A stretch of DNA of 64,000 nt. Source: Congeria kusceri (Eukaryota > Mollusca > Bivalvia > Myida > Dreissenidae). Shown one piece after another: positions 38,069 to 49,108 of this stretch (position 1 is its first letter; each line of letters opens with the position of its first letter). The stretch lies in the NCBI GenBank assembly GCA_027627225.1, contig CM051033.1, positions 53,168,410 through 53,232,409 on the forward strand, written 5' to 3'. Under the pieces are notes generated by a model, which saw only the letters and a list, made by a program, of their open reading frames with translations, did not search any database and was not told the origin of the DNA. A program made the position numbers and the translations under genes.

Positions 38069-38189
38069 ATTAAATAAAGTACTAGCGGATGTTAATAAGG
38101 GTTTCTCACCTGGTGATGCTACTGGAGGTTTATTATTCTTATACTTCGGACATCGTCTATACACACATTTTTCAATAAAATAAATGATG

Positions 38190-39466
38190 AACACATACAT
38201 ATTCAGTTTTATTTATGTTTTCAGATCTGTGTATTTGCACACAAAATGACTTTTTTTTCTGCAATATTCTTATTCGTCCCTTGCACAACACATTACCTGT
38301 TTTACAGTTTTTTTACATCAAACATTGTGAAGCATTTGCCAAAGTGATAAATAGAATGTAACCCTAAAACATTATCTGGGGAGGTGTTAACATTATATTT
38401 GGATAAACACCAGAAAGGTCATTGAGATGCTAATCGACAGACCTTATGTACTGTATACGAATTCGAGTATTTTGTCATTAAATTAAAACAGTTATGTCAA
38501 TACAGACATGGAAACAGTATTCATACATACTAAAAGTTCGGTTACACTAGTAGTATGACATCCAGGCTTACAGCTACAATATATGCTAAAATATTGTATT
38601 AAATACCTGGTATATTATAATAGTTTGCCGATTTATTCCAAGTTTATTTGTTGAACTGAGTATTACAATTTTATTAAAACATATATGCGAAACAATACAA
38701 TACTTATATATGATACATGATCACTGAACCGTTCAATTTTTATCATACCTTTATTTGAAATTGTGTATAATGGGGCTATGAAAAATGTGAAACCGATGCG
38801 ATTTGTCATTTTTGAGGAAACCGAAATAAAAAAATGTCTAGTTGGAAGTGCCTATGGGTGAACTACTAAACAAGCATAAAGTAGTATAAAGTAGTATTGC
38901 CATATGCAACGGTAAGAAGTGGACGTTGCTCGTAACAAAGGCAGTAACGCTGAGGTTGGACCAGTGATACCTAACACACTTTTAATAGAGACCAGTGACG
39001 TATTGACATTTGTGTCTGCGTATGAATCCCTTCGTGAGGTCTCCAGAATTTGACAGCCGATTTGAGCACACCTGAGCAACACTCAGGTAAAAGTGTGTGA
39101 TAAGTGTTTTTCGTGGTTCATCTTGTGGAACAAAAATAGAAAAAAAATCAAATGCCAATGGCCCATTGCCAAAAATATTAAACAAACAAATGGTAATTTG
39201 TGGGCCCTGTACTATAAACTTCACACAATGTGAGTTTGTTCCAAAATTGGCAGAGGACTCCTTGTTTAATATGTTTTTAATAGAAATATTACCTTTTATT
39301 AAAGGACAACACGCTTTATGTTTGTAATACGGTGTAAAAGTGTAAAACCTTTCCGATCGAAAACTCCGTTGCCGGTAATCCTAACACAAGAATGTCTGCA
39401 ACTGCGAGTGCCGACAGGTGTCGTGCGGTCAATGTCTTCCGTTGGCGGCCTGCATTATACATTTAC
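38190..39466. other. Intergenic sequence, no supportable gene
   Basis: Short frames on both strands at 38850-39330 lack recognisable motifs and splice context. Confidence 0.4.
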
Positions 39467-39570
39467 TGACTAGGGAGCCAGCGAATATGATCTGCTATTC
39501 ACTGCTACGCCTCGGTAAATATGACTTTCAACTAGTGAATATCAGATCATATTCACTTGCTCTCTAGTCA
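39467..39570. mobile_element. Short foldback MITE (104 bp)
   Basis: tgactagggagccagcgaat with gatctgctattcact pairs with agtgaatatcagatcatatt and cacttgctctctagtca. The two arms cover most of the element. Confidence 0.7.
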
Positions 39571-39734
39571 ACAACTGTTTTATTATATGACTGTTTTAAT
39601 TCAAGAAAACTGTTATTTTGTTTGTAAATATTGATCAACAACTTTATTGTTTTCCTGCATTTCTGATCATCAACAAAGAAATGAAAAATGATGTATTTAT
39701 TCAAATAAGTCACATTACCCAAAAGCTATACATA

Positions 39735-40930
39735 ACAAGAAATATTTATAAAACATGTATGCCCCCCGGCTTGCAGCCAATATGTGAATATGTGCAATTG
39801 TAAAGATTTTTTGTTAACATGCAATCTAAAGCGAGGTCTCGATATATGGTATTTATTTATAAAGTTTCATTAAAATATCTCGATGCGTTCTAAAGTTATT
39901 GAGCGAAACCGTTTTTCTATTTTTAGTAATTGAGACCTTGACCTTGACACACCCCATATGAAATTCTAAGAGAGGTCTCAATATCAGGTATATATGTATG
40001 AAGTTTTATTAAAATATCTCGATGCCTTCGCAAGTTATTGAGCGGAAACCGTTTTTCTATTTTTAGCAATGATGACCTCGACCATACACAATCCCATATG
40101 CAATCCCGCACGAGGTCTCGATATAAGGTATCTATGAATGAAGTTTCATTAAAATATATCAATGCTTGTCAAGTTATTGAGCGAAAAGCGTTTTTCTAAT
40201 TTGAGTAACGGTGACCTTGACCTTGACCACACCAACTACATATGCAATCCCTAGAGAGGTTTCAATATAAGATATCCATGTATGAAGTTTCATTAAAATA
40301 TCTTGATGCGTTCTCAAGTTATTATGCGGAAACCATTTTCTATTTTTAGTAACTGTGACCTTGACCTTGACCACACCCATCCCATATGCATTCTCAAGCA
40401 ACACTTCAATATAAGGTACATAAGTATGAAGCGTCATTAAAATAGTTCGATGCGTTCTCAAGTTATTAAGCAGAAACCGTTTTTTCTATTTTTAGTGATG
40501 GTGACATTGATCTTGACCCTACCCACATCATATGCAATCCCAAGCAAGGTCTCGATATATGGTATCTACGTATGAAGTTTCATTACATTATCTTTATGGA
40601 TTCTAAAGTTATTGAGCGGAAACCGTTTTTCAATTTTTAGTAATGGTGACCTTGACCCCACCAACCACATATGCAATCCGACGCGAGGACTCGCTATGAG
40701 GTATATATGTATGAAGTTTCATTAATATCTTTTGATGCGTTCTCAAGGTATTGAGCGGAAACCGTTTTTTTCTATTTTTTTGTAACGTTGACATTGACCT
40801 TGACCCAACCCACCTTATATGCAATCCCATGCGAGGTCTCAATTTAATTTTACCGACCGACCGACCGACCGACGACCAACGGACAGGGTCAAAGCAAGAT
40901 ACCCCCACTTCTTCGAAGGGGGGCATAATA
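39735..40930 (+). mobile_element. Array of about 143-bp direct repeats with GCCCCCC/GGGGGGC ends
   Basis: The landmark gaggtctcgatata recurs at about 39834, 39973, 40113, 40257, 40402, 40548 and 40686. Each unit includes tatgaagtttcattaaaata, gcggaaaccgtttttctatt and tgaccttgaccttgacc. The left edge has tatgccccccgg. The right edge has (accg)n at about 40851-40875 and then cttcgaaggggggcataata, so the ends are inverted over about ten bases. Minus-strand frames of 79-98 codons are repeat read-through. Probably a non-autonomous mobile element with internal units. Confidence 0.75.
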
Positions 40931-41129
40931 ATGAAGAATGCATACGCTAATTTGTCAAGTTATCAAGTCATATATGTAGCATATTATAATGAAATCATAA
41001 GACCCCTGTATGTGGAAGAAAAAAAATATTGTTAACAAATTCGGCACTGATCAGGAAGTGTTCAATGGTTCAGGTATCTTTGTGCGTTCCTTAAATAAAT
41101 CGTGTTCATCGTATACAGATGCTGCTTTC

Positions 41130-41560
41130 CTAGACTTACAGTCTATATAACAAACGCGATGATTTTAATTTCGAAAGTGTACATTTTCTTTTATTGGATG
41201 GTAATATTTCTAGAAGTCCTTCCTATGGTATATATATTTTGCAATTAGTTCGATATGCAAGAGCTTGCTGATGAGTTAAAGATTTCAACGACCGTAACCT
41301 TACACTGACTAAGAAATTATTAAAACAAGGTTTTGATATCATGATCTACGCAAAAATAAGTTTGCTAAATTCTATAGAAAATATAATATCTTAGTTTCTA
41401 TTTACAATGTTTCTTGTAATGGTTCTTATCTAACGGAATATCCCACCCATCTTTTTACAGTTATGTTTTGAAACAAGTTCGCAAATGTAAATATGTTAAA
41501 GTGAATGCTAAACGTATACTTAATAATTAAGTACTCTCTTTCTTATCATAAGAATATAAT
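41130..41560 (+). pseudogene. Retroelement reverse-transcriptase C-terminal fragment
   Basis: From about 41153 the frame reads YNKRDDFNFESVHFLLLDGN, then SPSYGIYILQLVRYARAC, two stops, and VKDFNDRNLTLTKKLLKQGF. This is the conserved segment seen after the RT domain in one abundant class of molluscan retroelement proteins. A frame shift follows near 41335, after which the match continues weakly. It has neither RT core nor ends. Confidence 0.6.
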
Positions 41561-41599
41561 GCACTTATACTAAAAAACACTTGCTTATAAATTTTCGAT

Positions 41600-42244
41600 A
41601 CTGAATTTGTTTCATCGTTACAAAGTTAGTATTTTTAAATGATCGATAAGTAGCTTTAACTTGTTTGCGTTTTAAAATATGACGTCATCGTGTGTATTGC
41701 ACGTTTCTGGATTTAAATATTTTTACTGTCTCAGTGACGTAGCGTAAGATTATCTAGGATATATTGTGCCATTGTGTTTAATGCTGTACAGCATTTCCGA
41801 TTTAAACACTGGTTTTAAACCCCACGCTCATTAGTGAAATTATTGTTTTTTTTTTCAATTTGGGTTACCAGGAAGATGTAGCTCTAGAATAATATAATTA
41901 GTTTTCTTCAGTTGAAAATAAACATACACAACAAAGATATGTAATCTGGCTTTTGACACCCGACATTACGGCTACTTCGCGAAATTGCATGACGATGATC
42001 TGAAAATTAAACTATATGATGCTATGTCTTTAAAGCTTTTTATAAAAAGACGAGATGTTGTTTATACTTGTTTTTTGTTTCATTTCATCGTGCCCGCGAA
42101 AGTTGCAATTCTGCTACTCTGGTTTGCATCTAGCCCTTGAGTAATTACGTGGTAATTAAATGGAATAATATTCTATTGTATTGCTTTTTAATTTGAACTG
42201 CAATGCTATCAGATTAATTTTTATTTACACTTACATGTTTTGTG
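41600..42244. other. AT-rich spacer
   Basis: Nothing supportable is seen. Confidence 0.5.
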
Positions 42245-42440
42245 ATTATTTCTGGGCCAAGTGTGGGGTTCGTGCGCACATAAACCGGTTTAAACCCCCA
42301 ATGCTTGCATTGACCGTTCCAAGCCGGTGACCCAAGTTTTATTCATGTGTGTTTTGTGTTTGTTATTTGTTTTTGTGATGTCCTCTGTATTGTTTTTTGG
42401 CAATTGGTCACTTGCCATAAATAAAAGACCTCGAGCTTTT
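42245..42440 (+). repeat. Dispersed repeat R37, copy 2
   Basis: The blocks aaccggtttaaacccccaat, gcttgcattgaccgttccaa and gccggtgacccaag match 37800-37939. One attggtcacttg unit follows at about 42403. Confidence 0.7.
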
Positions 42441-42630
42441 AATACGAATTATCTCCTGCTGTCGCAACAGCAGTTTCGCATTGTTTCGCTTTGTTTATAT
42501 TTAAACACTTGTAGTACAAGTACACCACTTGTGCCCCTCGATAAAAAGGGGGCCTCTGTGCAATTAGTGAAATGTTTTGTTCATTCATTCTCCATAACGG
42601 ATGAATAAGCTGAAGCATTTGTATTTATAG

Positions 42631-42762
42631 GATCTGACTCGAGTTGTCATTTCATACCATATTTTACTTAACGTGTTCAGGGATTTTGTTGCCGAGCTTA
42701 TTAGCGAACTTCCTGGACGAGTTTAATAAAATATGGTATGAAATGACAACGAGTGTCAGATC
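42631..42762. mobile_element. Foldback MITE (132 bp)
   Basis: gatctgactcgagttgtcat with ttcataccatatttta pairs with taaaatatggtatgaa and atgacaacgagtgtcagatc. Each arm is about 40 bases and the loop about 50. Confidence 0.8.
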
Positions 42763-42769
42763 TTTTTTA

Positions 42770-43540
42770 TCACATGCTTGAAAAGAATGGTAATTCCTCA
42801 AAGTTGTGTAACGTCATGCGATTGGTCAGTCAAAGAATATGTTGCCAATGAAAACGCTCACAATTTTATCTTACACATGTGTAAAATAACAATATTCGTA
42901 GCTGCTGTTTTACACGGAAAACAAGTTATAGCGTGTGATAAAAATAATTTTAAATTATATCAACTATATGTTTCGGTCAAGTATTATGATCAGAGAAATA
43001 ACAATATAGTAGAATATAAACGAAAAAGTGTTATTGTAAGCATAACGTTTGAAATATGTTAATGATGAGGATGCTGTTATCTTCTGTCAATTAGTTATAC
43101 ATTATTGTTTGAGGAAGTTCTCTTTTGCCAGTACTTACAAATCAATATATGGTGTGGTTGATTTTTTTGTACACAAAGTAATAACTCGTAAAATCTTGAA
43201 ACTGTAAACATGCATGAAAACAAGAGCAACGATCCGTTGAACATTGTGTGGTTGTTGTTTCCGTCATTGTCGGTCCTCGTCGTCTTTTTAATACGTTACC
43301 GCATTAGTTTCATATGCTAAATTGCGAAACCCCAGTGCTGTTGTTTTAATTGACGAAATACATGTTCGTGTGTAATGCTGTTAAATCATATAAAATTGTG
43401 ACAGTGTTTAACTAGTTTTATTTCTCTCAACGACATAAACACAATATAATATAACAGAAATTAAAATATGTTAAGACCATGCATTAACGATGAGATATCG
43501 TAGAGAACATGTTAAGGAATACAACTGTAACTCAGATTTA
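42770..43540. other. Spacer downstream of the minus-strand gene
   Basis: A 94-codon plus frame (42778-43062) begins directly at the MITE edge and has no known motif. Confidence 0.4.
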
Positions 43541-43547
43541 AAGAAAC

Positions 43548-43553
43548 TTTATT
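43548..43553 (-). terminator. Candidate polyadenylation signal of the MAM/three-finger gene
   Basis: TTTATT on the plus strand is AATAAA on the minus strand, 106 bases past the stop codon at 43659. Confidence 0.5.
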
Positions 43554-43658
43554 AGTAGAAGTGTTTTTTTCTCTCCTGTAAAGATCATTTGACGTCCCTA
43601 GGTATACAGTGTCAAACAACTTCTAGCCAACTAAACCAGGCTGCTGTTGCTGTTGTTG

Positions 43659-43730
43659 CTACTGCTGGCACTTGTAGTTGTAATAGTCATCAGAGCAACA
43701 CTGCCGACACTGACCAGAAAGCGGATCGCA
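43659..43730 (-). CDS. Last coding exon: three-finger domain end
   Basis: After acceptor aattttacag the frame reads CDPLSGQCRQCCSDDYYNYK and CQQ, then TAG at 43659-43661. CC-x-DD with a following N-x-x-C resembles the CCxxDxCN end of Ly6/uPAR domains, with the usual Cys before Asn replaced by Tyr and a later Cys present. Confidence 0.7.
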   Translation of the reverse strand, partial: CDPLSGQCRQCCSDDYYNYKCQQ

Positions 43731-44251
43731 CTGTAAAATTAAATTGTTAAATACAATTTTATTAATTCAATAGTTAGTTATGGATGTTTTAGTGATAGTT
43801 TTGTATACTAAGCAGTTTTTGCTATATTGACACAGATGAAACTCATGTTTACATGTCTTTACCATATACTATATGAATATGATATGCAGTTGAGGGGTAT
43901 AATATATATTTCACCCATCCGTCTCCGTTGAAATCAATCTTCCAAGAGGTCAATATTTACTTTACCCCTCAATATGCCTTTGATATTTATTTGATTATAC
44001 CGAAAACATATACTTGATTTAAAGAACAAAATAGTCCCACAAATCACCAGTTGACATATTTTTTTCAATATCTGACGTCACTTTCAGTAAACAAAACGCT
44101 CATTGTCATTGCTTTAAATACATTTAAAATAGAGCCGTCTGATTTTATGAGGTAATATGGAATTTCCGGAAAACACCACTTACTATTTTGAACCACGCGC
44201 AGATTCTAAATATAACAAAATGATTCGTTGTAATCGAACACATATACTTAC

Positions 44252-44317
44252 GTTAGTTTTTTTTGGAACACACTCTCCGGATAATACATTCCCTCGTTTC
44301 AGTTCGATCAAACACAT
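44252..44317 (-). CDS. Exon: three-finger domain, middle part
   Basis: Sixty-six bases between attgcag and GTAAGT encode MCLIELKRGNVLSGECVP and KKTN, in phase 0 on both sides. It supplies the fifth and sixth Cys of the domain. Confidence 0.7.
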
Positions 44318-44949
44318 CTGCAATTTAATCACATAACAGTGCATCAGATATGAAGCATAACATATATAAAAGCTTTAAAAAGTAAATTCTAGCAGAACAA
44401 CATCTTAAACCTTGAAATAATCCAAATGACTAAATTTAACGCATGCATTTGTATATCGGTGAGAACAGCAATTTGGTAATATCTTGCACATGAGATTTGC
44501 CTTACACTGTCGTATACGATAGTCAAGCATTAAGTAAGTCATATTCCAATGGCTTTGGATGTTGTGTTTTCGTAAGTGCACAATGGCCAAAGCTTAAATA
44601 ACATACGTCTGTCCCATATTTACAATTGAAGTCTTAAACGCTATCTGTACCGAAATTAATGAATTTCATGTTTTCTGGTTTTCCATATAATGCATTATAA
44701 CTATTTTGCAATGTCAAATTAGCATAAAAAGCACTATATTTTAATGTTTGAGTATTAGTAGTATGAAATGTGATATGTTGCAATACAAAATGTAGAAGTG
44801 TGATTGAAATCAGAAGAGTATTATGTGTATAGTAAAGGGAAAAAAAATAAACTTACTAAGCCCAAAATATAGGGAAATCAAAGCGTTATGATTATTTTTA
44901 TAATTTAATAAATTTCTCAAGTTTCGGGTAATTTGGTTTCATGCAATAC

Positions 44950-45005
44950 CTCGTTTGATGATCAGGCGGCCACTGTTCGACAAATGGCCATAGGGAATAA
45001 TTCAA
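44950..45005 (-). pseudogene. Decayed downstream duplicate of the three-finger exon
   Basis: It reads MAICRTVAA, TGA, SSNE before gtattg, lining up with MAHCRTVVACSSHE before gtatag. The Cys codon has become TGA. The following intron sequence is also similar, so exon and border were copied together. Confidence 0.65.
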
Positions 45006-45062
45006 CCGTTAGATAATGCCAATATTTTTTCCAGTGTTAGGGTATTTTGTTTTAAGCTATAC

Positions 45063-45163
45063 CTCATGCGATGAGCAGGCGACAACAGTTCTACAATGGG
45101 CCATGTCTTGGATATCTTTACACTGGAAACATAGCGGGCCTCGGTTGGCTTGTGAGAAATTGC
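45063..45163 (-). CDS. Exon: Ly6/uPAR-like three-finger domain, first part
   Basis: Acceptor atttttgcag and donor GTATAG. It reads NFSQANRGPLCFQCKDIQ, then AHCRTVVACSSHE. The spacing C-x2-C-x8-C-x5-C is the opening of a three-finger domain as in many molluscan secreted proteins. Phase 1 in, phase 0 out. Decayed copies of this exon lie at 45190-45265 and 44950-45005. Confidence 0.75.
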
Positions 45164-45189
45164 CTGCAAAAATATAAAGATAAGAATGT

Positions 45190-45265
45190 CTACAGAGGGC
45201 AATAGGAGGTGTGTCTTTATACAGAAAACTAAGATGACCTCTTTCGTCATGCAAGAAATTGCCTG
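45190..45265 (-). pseudogene. Decayed upstream duplicate of the three-finger exon
   Basis: After a kept acceptor (gttttttcag) it reads NFLHDERGHLSFLYKD, which lines up with NFSQANRGPLCFQCKD; both Cys codons are now Ser and Tyr. No good donor is found. Confidence 0.65.
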
Positions 45266-45744
45266 AAAAAACACACACTATAAATGTGTGCACATACACG
45301 GATGCCCCTACCTATGCAGCCTGTTCTACATGGCGCCGCTTTGTCTATCTAAATAAACTTATTTTTGCAAAAGAAGATTTGTTATTTTATATTGCACTTT
45401 CTGCTAATGTATTCTCTTATTCTGTGAAGTAAGTTGAGGTATCACCAATTTCCAATCAATAGCTTTAGCGATGACAAAAAGTCAATAAAGGTTAGTAATT
45501 AACAGTTTTGGCCAATTATTAGTTATGTTTCTTGTATGTTTCACTTCCGTTTGCATTCTTAAATAAGTATGCGAAGGTTCAACTCAACAAAATGCCTTTT
45601 ATCATTTTCGATTTATGCTTTGCACACTCCTCAATAATGGGAAGTAACTCACTAACTTCACAAGTCAAGTTCTTGCATGCGACACACCATCTGGTGATGG
45701 TGATCACTTCTGCAAATTCACGTGAAAATCTCTGCATTTTATTA

Positions 45745-46940
45745 TTGGTTCTTTGACCCTGATTAGTGACCTTGACCTTTCAGCTACATACCTGATTCTT
45801 GGATGCGACATGCCGTCACATAATGCTTATTACTTCTGCCAAGTAATTTAAAAATTATTTCATGCCGGACAAAAGTATACTTCGGTCAAAGACAACGGCT
45901 TAAACTCTTATATTTGACCTTTGACCTTAAATGTGACCTTGACCTTGGTCCAAAGAACCTGGTTTTGCACGCAAATGCCTTCGTATAATGCTTATCACTT
46001 CTGTCATATAATTTTAAAAATTATTCCATGCCTGACAAATTTCAGCTCTGGACAGAATCCACGGTATTAATTATGATATTTGACCTTTGACCTTTAAGTG
46101 TTACCTGATCTTGGACCAAGTTCATGCGCCTGACTCGCCGTCTTATAATGCTTATCACTTCTGCCAAGGTATTTGAAAATCCTTCATTGCTGGACAAAGT
46201 TATAGCCTGGACAAGAATCTTAACATTTATACATATACTTCAGCTTTGTTATTTAAGTATGCCTAAACACTTGCACGTGCCATAATGCTTATCACTTCTG
46301 CCAAGTTATTTGAAAATCCTTCCTTGCTGGACAAAATTATGCTTCAGATAGGGTGTATGGCTTAAATTCTTATATGCTACATTTGACCTTTAAGTGCGAC
46401 CTTGACCTTGGACCCAGGGACATGGTTTTTGCGCGTGACACACTATCTCAACATGCTTAGCACGTCTGTCAAGCTATATGAAATTCCGTCCCCGCTGATA
46501 TAAATTATGCTCCGAACAGGCTTAAATTTGTATTTTTACGTTCGACCGTGAAGTGTGACCTTGACCTTAGACCTAGGGACTTGATTTTTGCACTCGAAAA
46601 ACCGTCTTACCATGCTTAATGCTTGTGCCAAGTTGGAATTCCTTCCGTGCTGGACAAAATTATACACCGGACAGTGTATATGGCTTAAATGCCTATATTT
46701 GACATTTGACCTTTAAGTGTGAACTTATTCATGGACCTAGAGACATGGTTATTGCGCGCAACACACCGTCTCACCATGCTTAGCACTTCTGCAAAGTTAT
46801 TTGAAATTCGTTCCACACAGGACAAAATTATGCTCCGGACAGGGTATATGGCTTAAATTATTATATTTGATGTTTGATTTTTAAGTGTGACTTTGACCTT
46901 GGACCTAGGGACTTGGTTCTTGCGCGTGATACATTATGTT
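45745..46940 (+). repeat. Array of about 160-bp direct repeats rich in TGACCT
   Basis: The landmark ctggacaaaattatgctccg recurs in degenerate form at about 45868, 46034, 46194, 46331, 46501, 46656 and 46822. Units also share atttgacctttgacctt, taatgcttatcacttctgcc and gacttggtt. Lies in an intron or gap of the minus-strand gene. No coding is seen. Confidence 0.8.
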
Positions 46941-47384
46941 TTTCACAAAAAATGGATACAATATTTCATGATTTTAACCTATCGTTACGGTTTGAAATGT
47001 CTTAACATTGACTTTTGGCATGTCATATATGCACGTGTGTTAATGGTAACATACTAGCCGATCTCAATATTATTTGCACGATCGTATTGATAAACACATA
47101 TAATTGATTTGTTATATAAATGTGTTCATTGTATTGTCCACACAAAGTGCTCTGTAGCTATGATTAGTTATTTTCTTTGCATCTATTATAGCCCGTATTG
47201 TAATGTAGTATTTAATTGTATCCAAAATTAGCATCATGTCATCAATTATATTTGAGTAATTAAATGATATGGCTCTTGCAAGATAGCGCACGACGACGAA
47301 TGATGTCATCACGATTTTACAAAATATACAGAAATATACACAATTCCATACAACGTATAGACCTTTTAATGAAATAAATCTTAC

Positions 47385-47486
47385 CACCATATGGAGGAAT
47401 TGTCTGCATCTGCCACCAGAGATCGAGATGTCATCAACAGCAATGTCACCTTTGTATCCATCCCCAACAGTAACCGCGATTATAAC
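47385..47486 (-). CDS. Exon: MAM domain C-terminal part
   Basis: It lies between ttttgtttgcag and GTAAGA. It encodes VIIAVTVGDGYKGDIAVDDI followed by SISGGRC, the GDIAxDDI...C end of a MAM domain, plus a short tail. Phase 0 at both borders. The preceding MAM exon is 7 kb away because a LINE fills the intron. Confidence 0.85.
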
Positions 47487-47863
47487 CTGCAAACAAAACA
47501 TTGGGTTCATTTTAAAATTATGGTACAATCTCCATAGTGCATAGCTACTTCCCACTAACACACTGAAAGGAATACGTAAACTCGTCTATGGAGAAAATAT
47601 GCATATAGTGTGGTCATTTGATGAAGAACGAAACAGTCCATTGGCAATATATGTATGTCTACAACAGCGTTTTTTTTCATGTATGTGGTTATTGTCAAAC
47701 GTAAGCAAAATACATTCTAAAATAATAGTATTGCTTTTAAATGTCATGCATTACTTCCGTTAATTTGTAAACAGTTGCCATTTTTTTCATCTGACAATTT
47801 AAACCTCGTTTTCTTTACATAAGTGCCAGTTAATAGCCTCAAAATAACTCCCAATCTGTAAGT

Positions 47864-49058
47864 ATGGATCATCTAGACAGTTTTGACTGTTACAGCAACG
47901 AAAATTCACAGGATGAACCATTTATTACACAGAACCGTTTTGTCATTCCACCGGCGGGAAGTACCACTAACCATGACAATATAAATAGGAAACGTTCTCG
48001 AGTAAACACAGGTAGTGAATGTAGCAGTGGTACAGTCATAACAAACCAACATGACTTTGAACATTTATCTTTGGATGGAAAAATGACAGAAATATTCAAA
48101 CAAATGAAAAATTTTGAATACAAAGTGGATGAATGTTTACTAATGCACACACAAATTATATCCATTGAAAGGTCATTATCTGATCACAACTCACGAATCA
48201 AACTCCTGGAATACAAATCTATTGACATTGAGGCAAGGAGTCGAAGGAACAATCTCATATTTGGCGGGATCAGCGAACAGAGATGAAAACTGCCACAATG
48301 TCATAGCCCATTTCCTGGCTGAACAGCTCCAGCTAACCCATTGTCCTCATATCCAGCGAGCACACCGTCTTGGAAGATTTTCTTAGGGTGCCACCAGAGG
48401 TATTATTGTGAACTTTCTAGACTATCAAAACACAGTTAATGTCCTCTCACGTGCAAACCGGCTAAGAGGAACTAATTTTAGCATCAACAGAGACTATCCA
48501 AAGGAAATAACCCAAGCACGGAAAGCACTTTGGCCAAAATACAAGAAACTTCGTGAAAGTTATCCACGCAGCAAAGTCTCCATAGTCTTCCCTGCAAAAA
48601 TTGTTGTAGACGGCAAGGTAGTCGACGACATATTCCCTGACTGGAACGCGATCCTGCAGGGCAACAGAGTCTCTGCTAACTCACAAGCCTTCCAATCGAA
48701 ACAGGCACACTCCGAACCACCTTCCCATATCAGGAACCTAAACGTTAATCCTCCTGTTATCAACACGATCACTGTCATCCCCAGAAACACATCAGTGCTC
48801 AACACTCCTGATACACCAGCCCAGAGCGCTGAGCACATATCTAGGCGAACAAAGTCAGTATCCCCTCATCCTTCGAGGGCAAACACTCGTAAACATCCGC
48901 CATTATCTCCTAGGACTCCCCTGAGCGCACAGTCCTTTGTGCAGGGGATACAACGTCCATGGGACACCTCTCGTACTGCTGAGTCTGTACAAAACCGGAA
49001 TACTCCACAGACGCCAAATTTGAACAGGGCTCCAGATGCCAGCAGCCATCCCCACTAG
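47864..49058 (+). pseudogene. LINE ORF1 (L1-type RNA-binding protein)
   Basis: ATG at 47864 starts MDHLDSFDCYSNENSQDEPF. A helical stretch (KMTEIFKQMKNFEYKVDECL to RIKLLEYKSIDIEARSRRNN) is followed by LIFGGIS, the RRM-like start, HIQRAHRLGR and INRDYPKEITQARKALWPKY, typical of L1-type ORF1 (coiled coil, RRM, CTD). A frame shift lies near 48270 and a TAG at 48384-48386. The last 100 or so residues are Pro/Ser/Thr-rich and end at a stop at 49056-49058. This protein coats the element's RNA. Two lesions make it non-functional here. Confidence 0.8.
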
Positions 49059-49108
49059 GCCAGAGGGGGGGGGGGGTCGAATCACTCTCTAATCTGGAAT
49101 AGAAAAAC

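Noticed and set aside
39923..40926. Minus-strand frames of 79-98 codons with repeated TLRTHQDILMKLHTYIP-like text
   Set aside because: They are read-through of the 143-bp repeat array and have no start or splice context.
42778..43062. 94-codon plus frame after the foldback MITE
   Set aside because: It starts at the MITE edge, has low-complexity K/N/V content and no domain.
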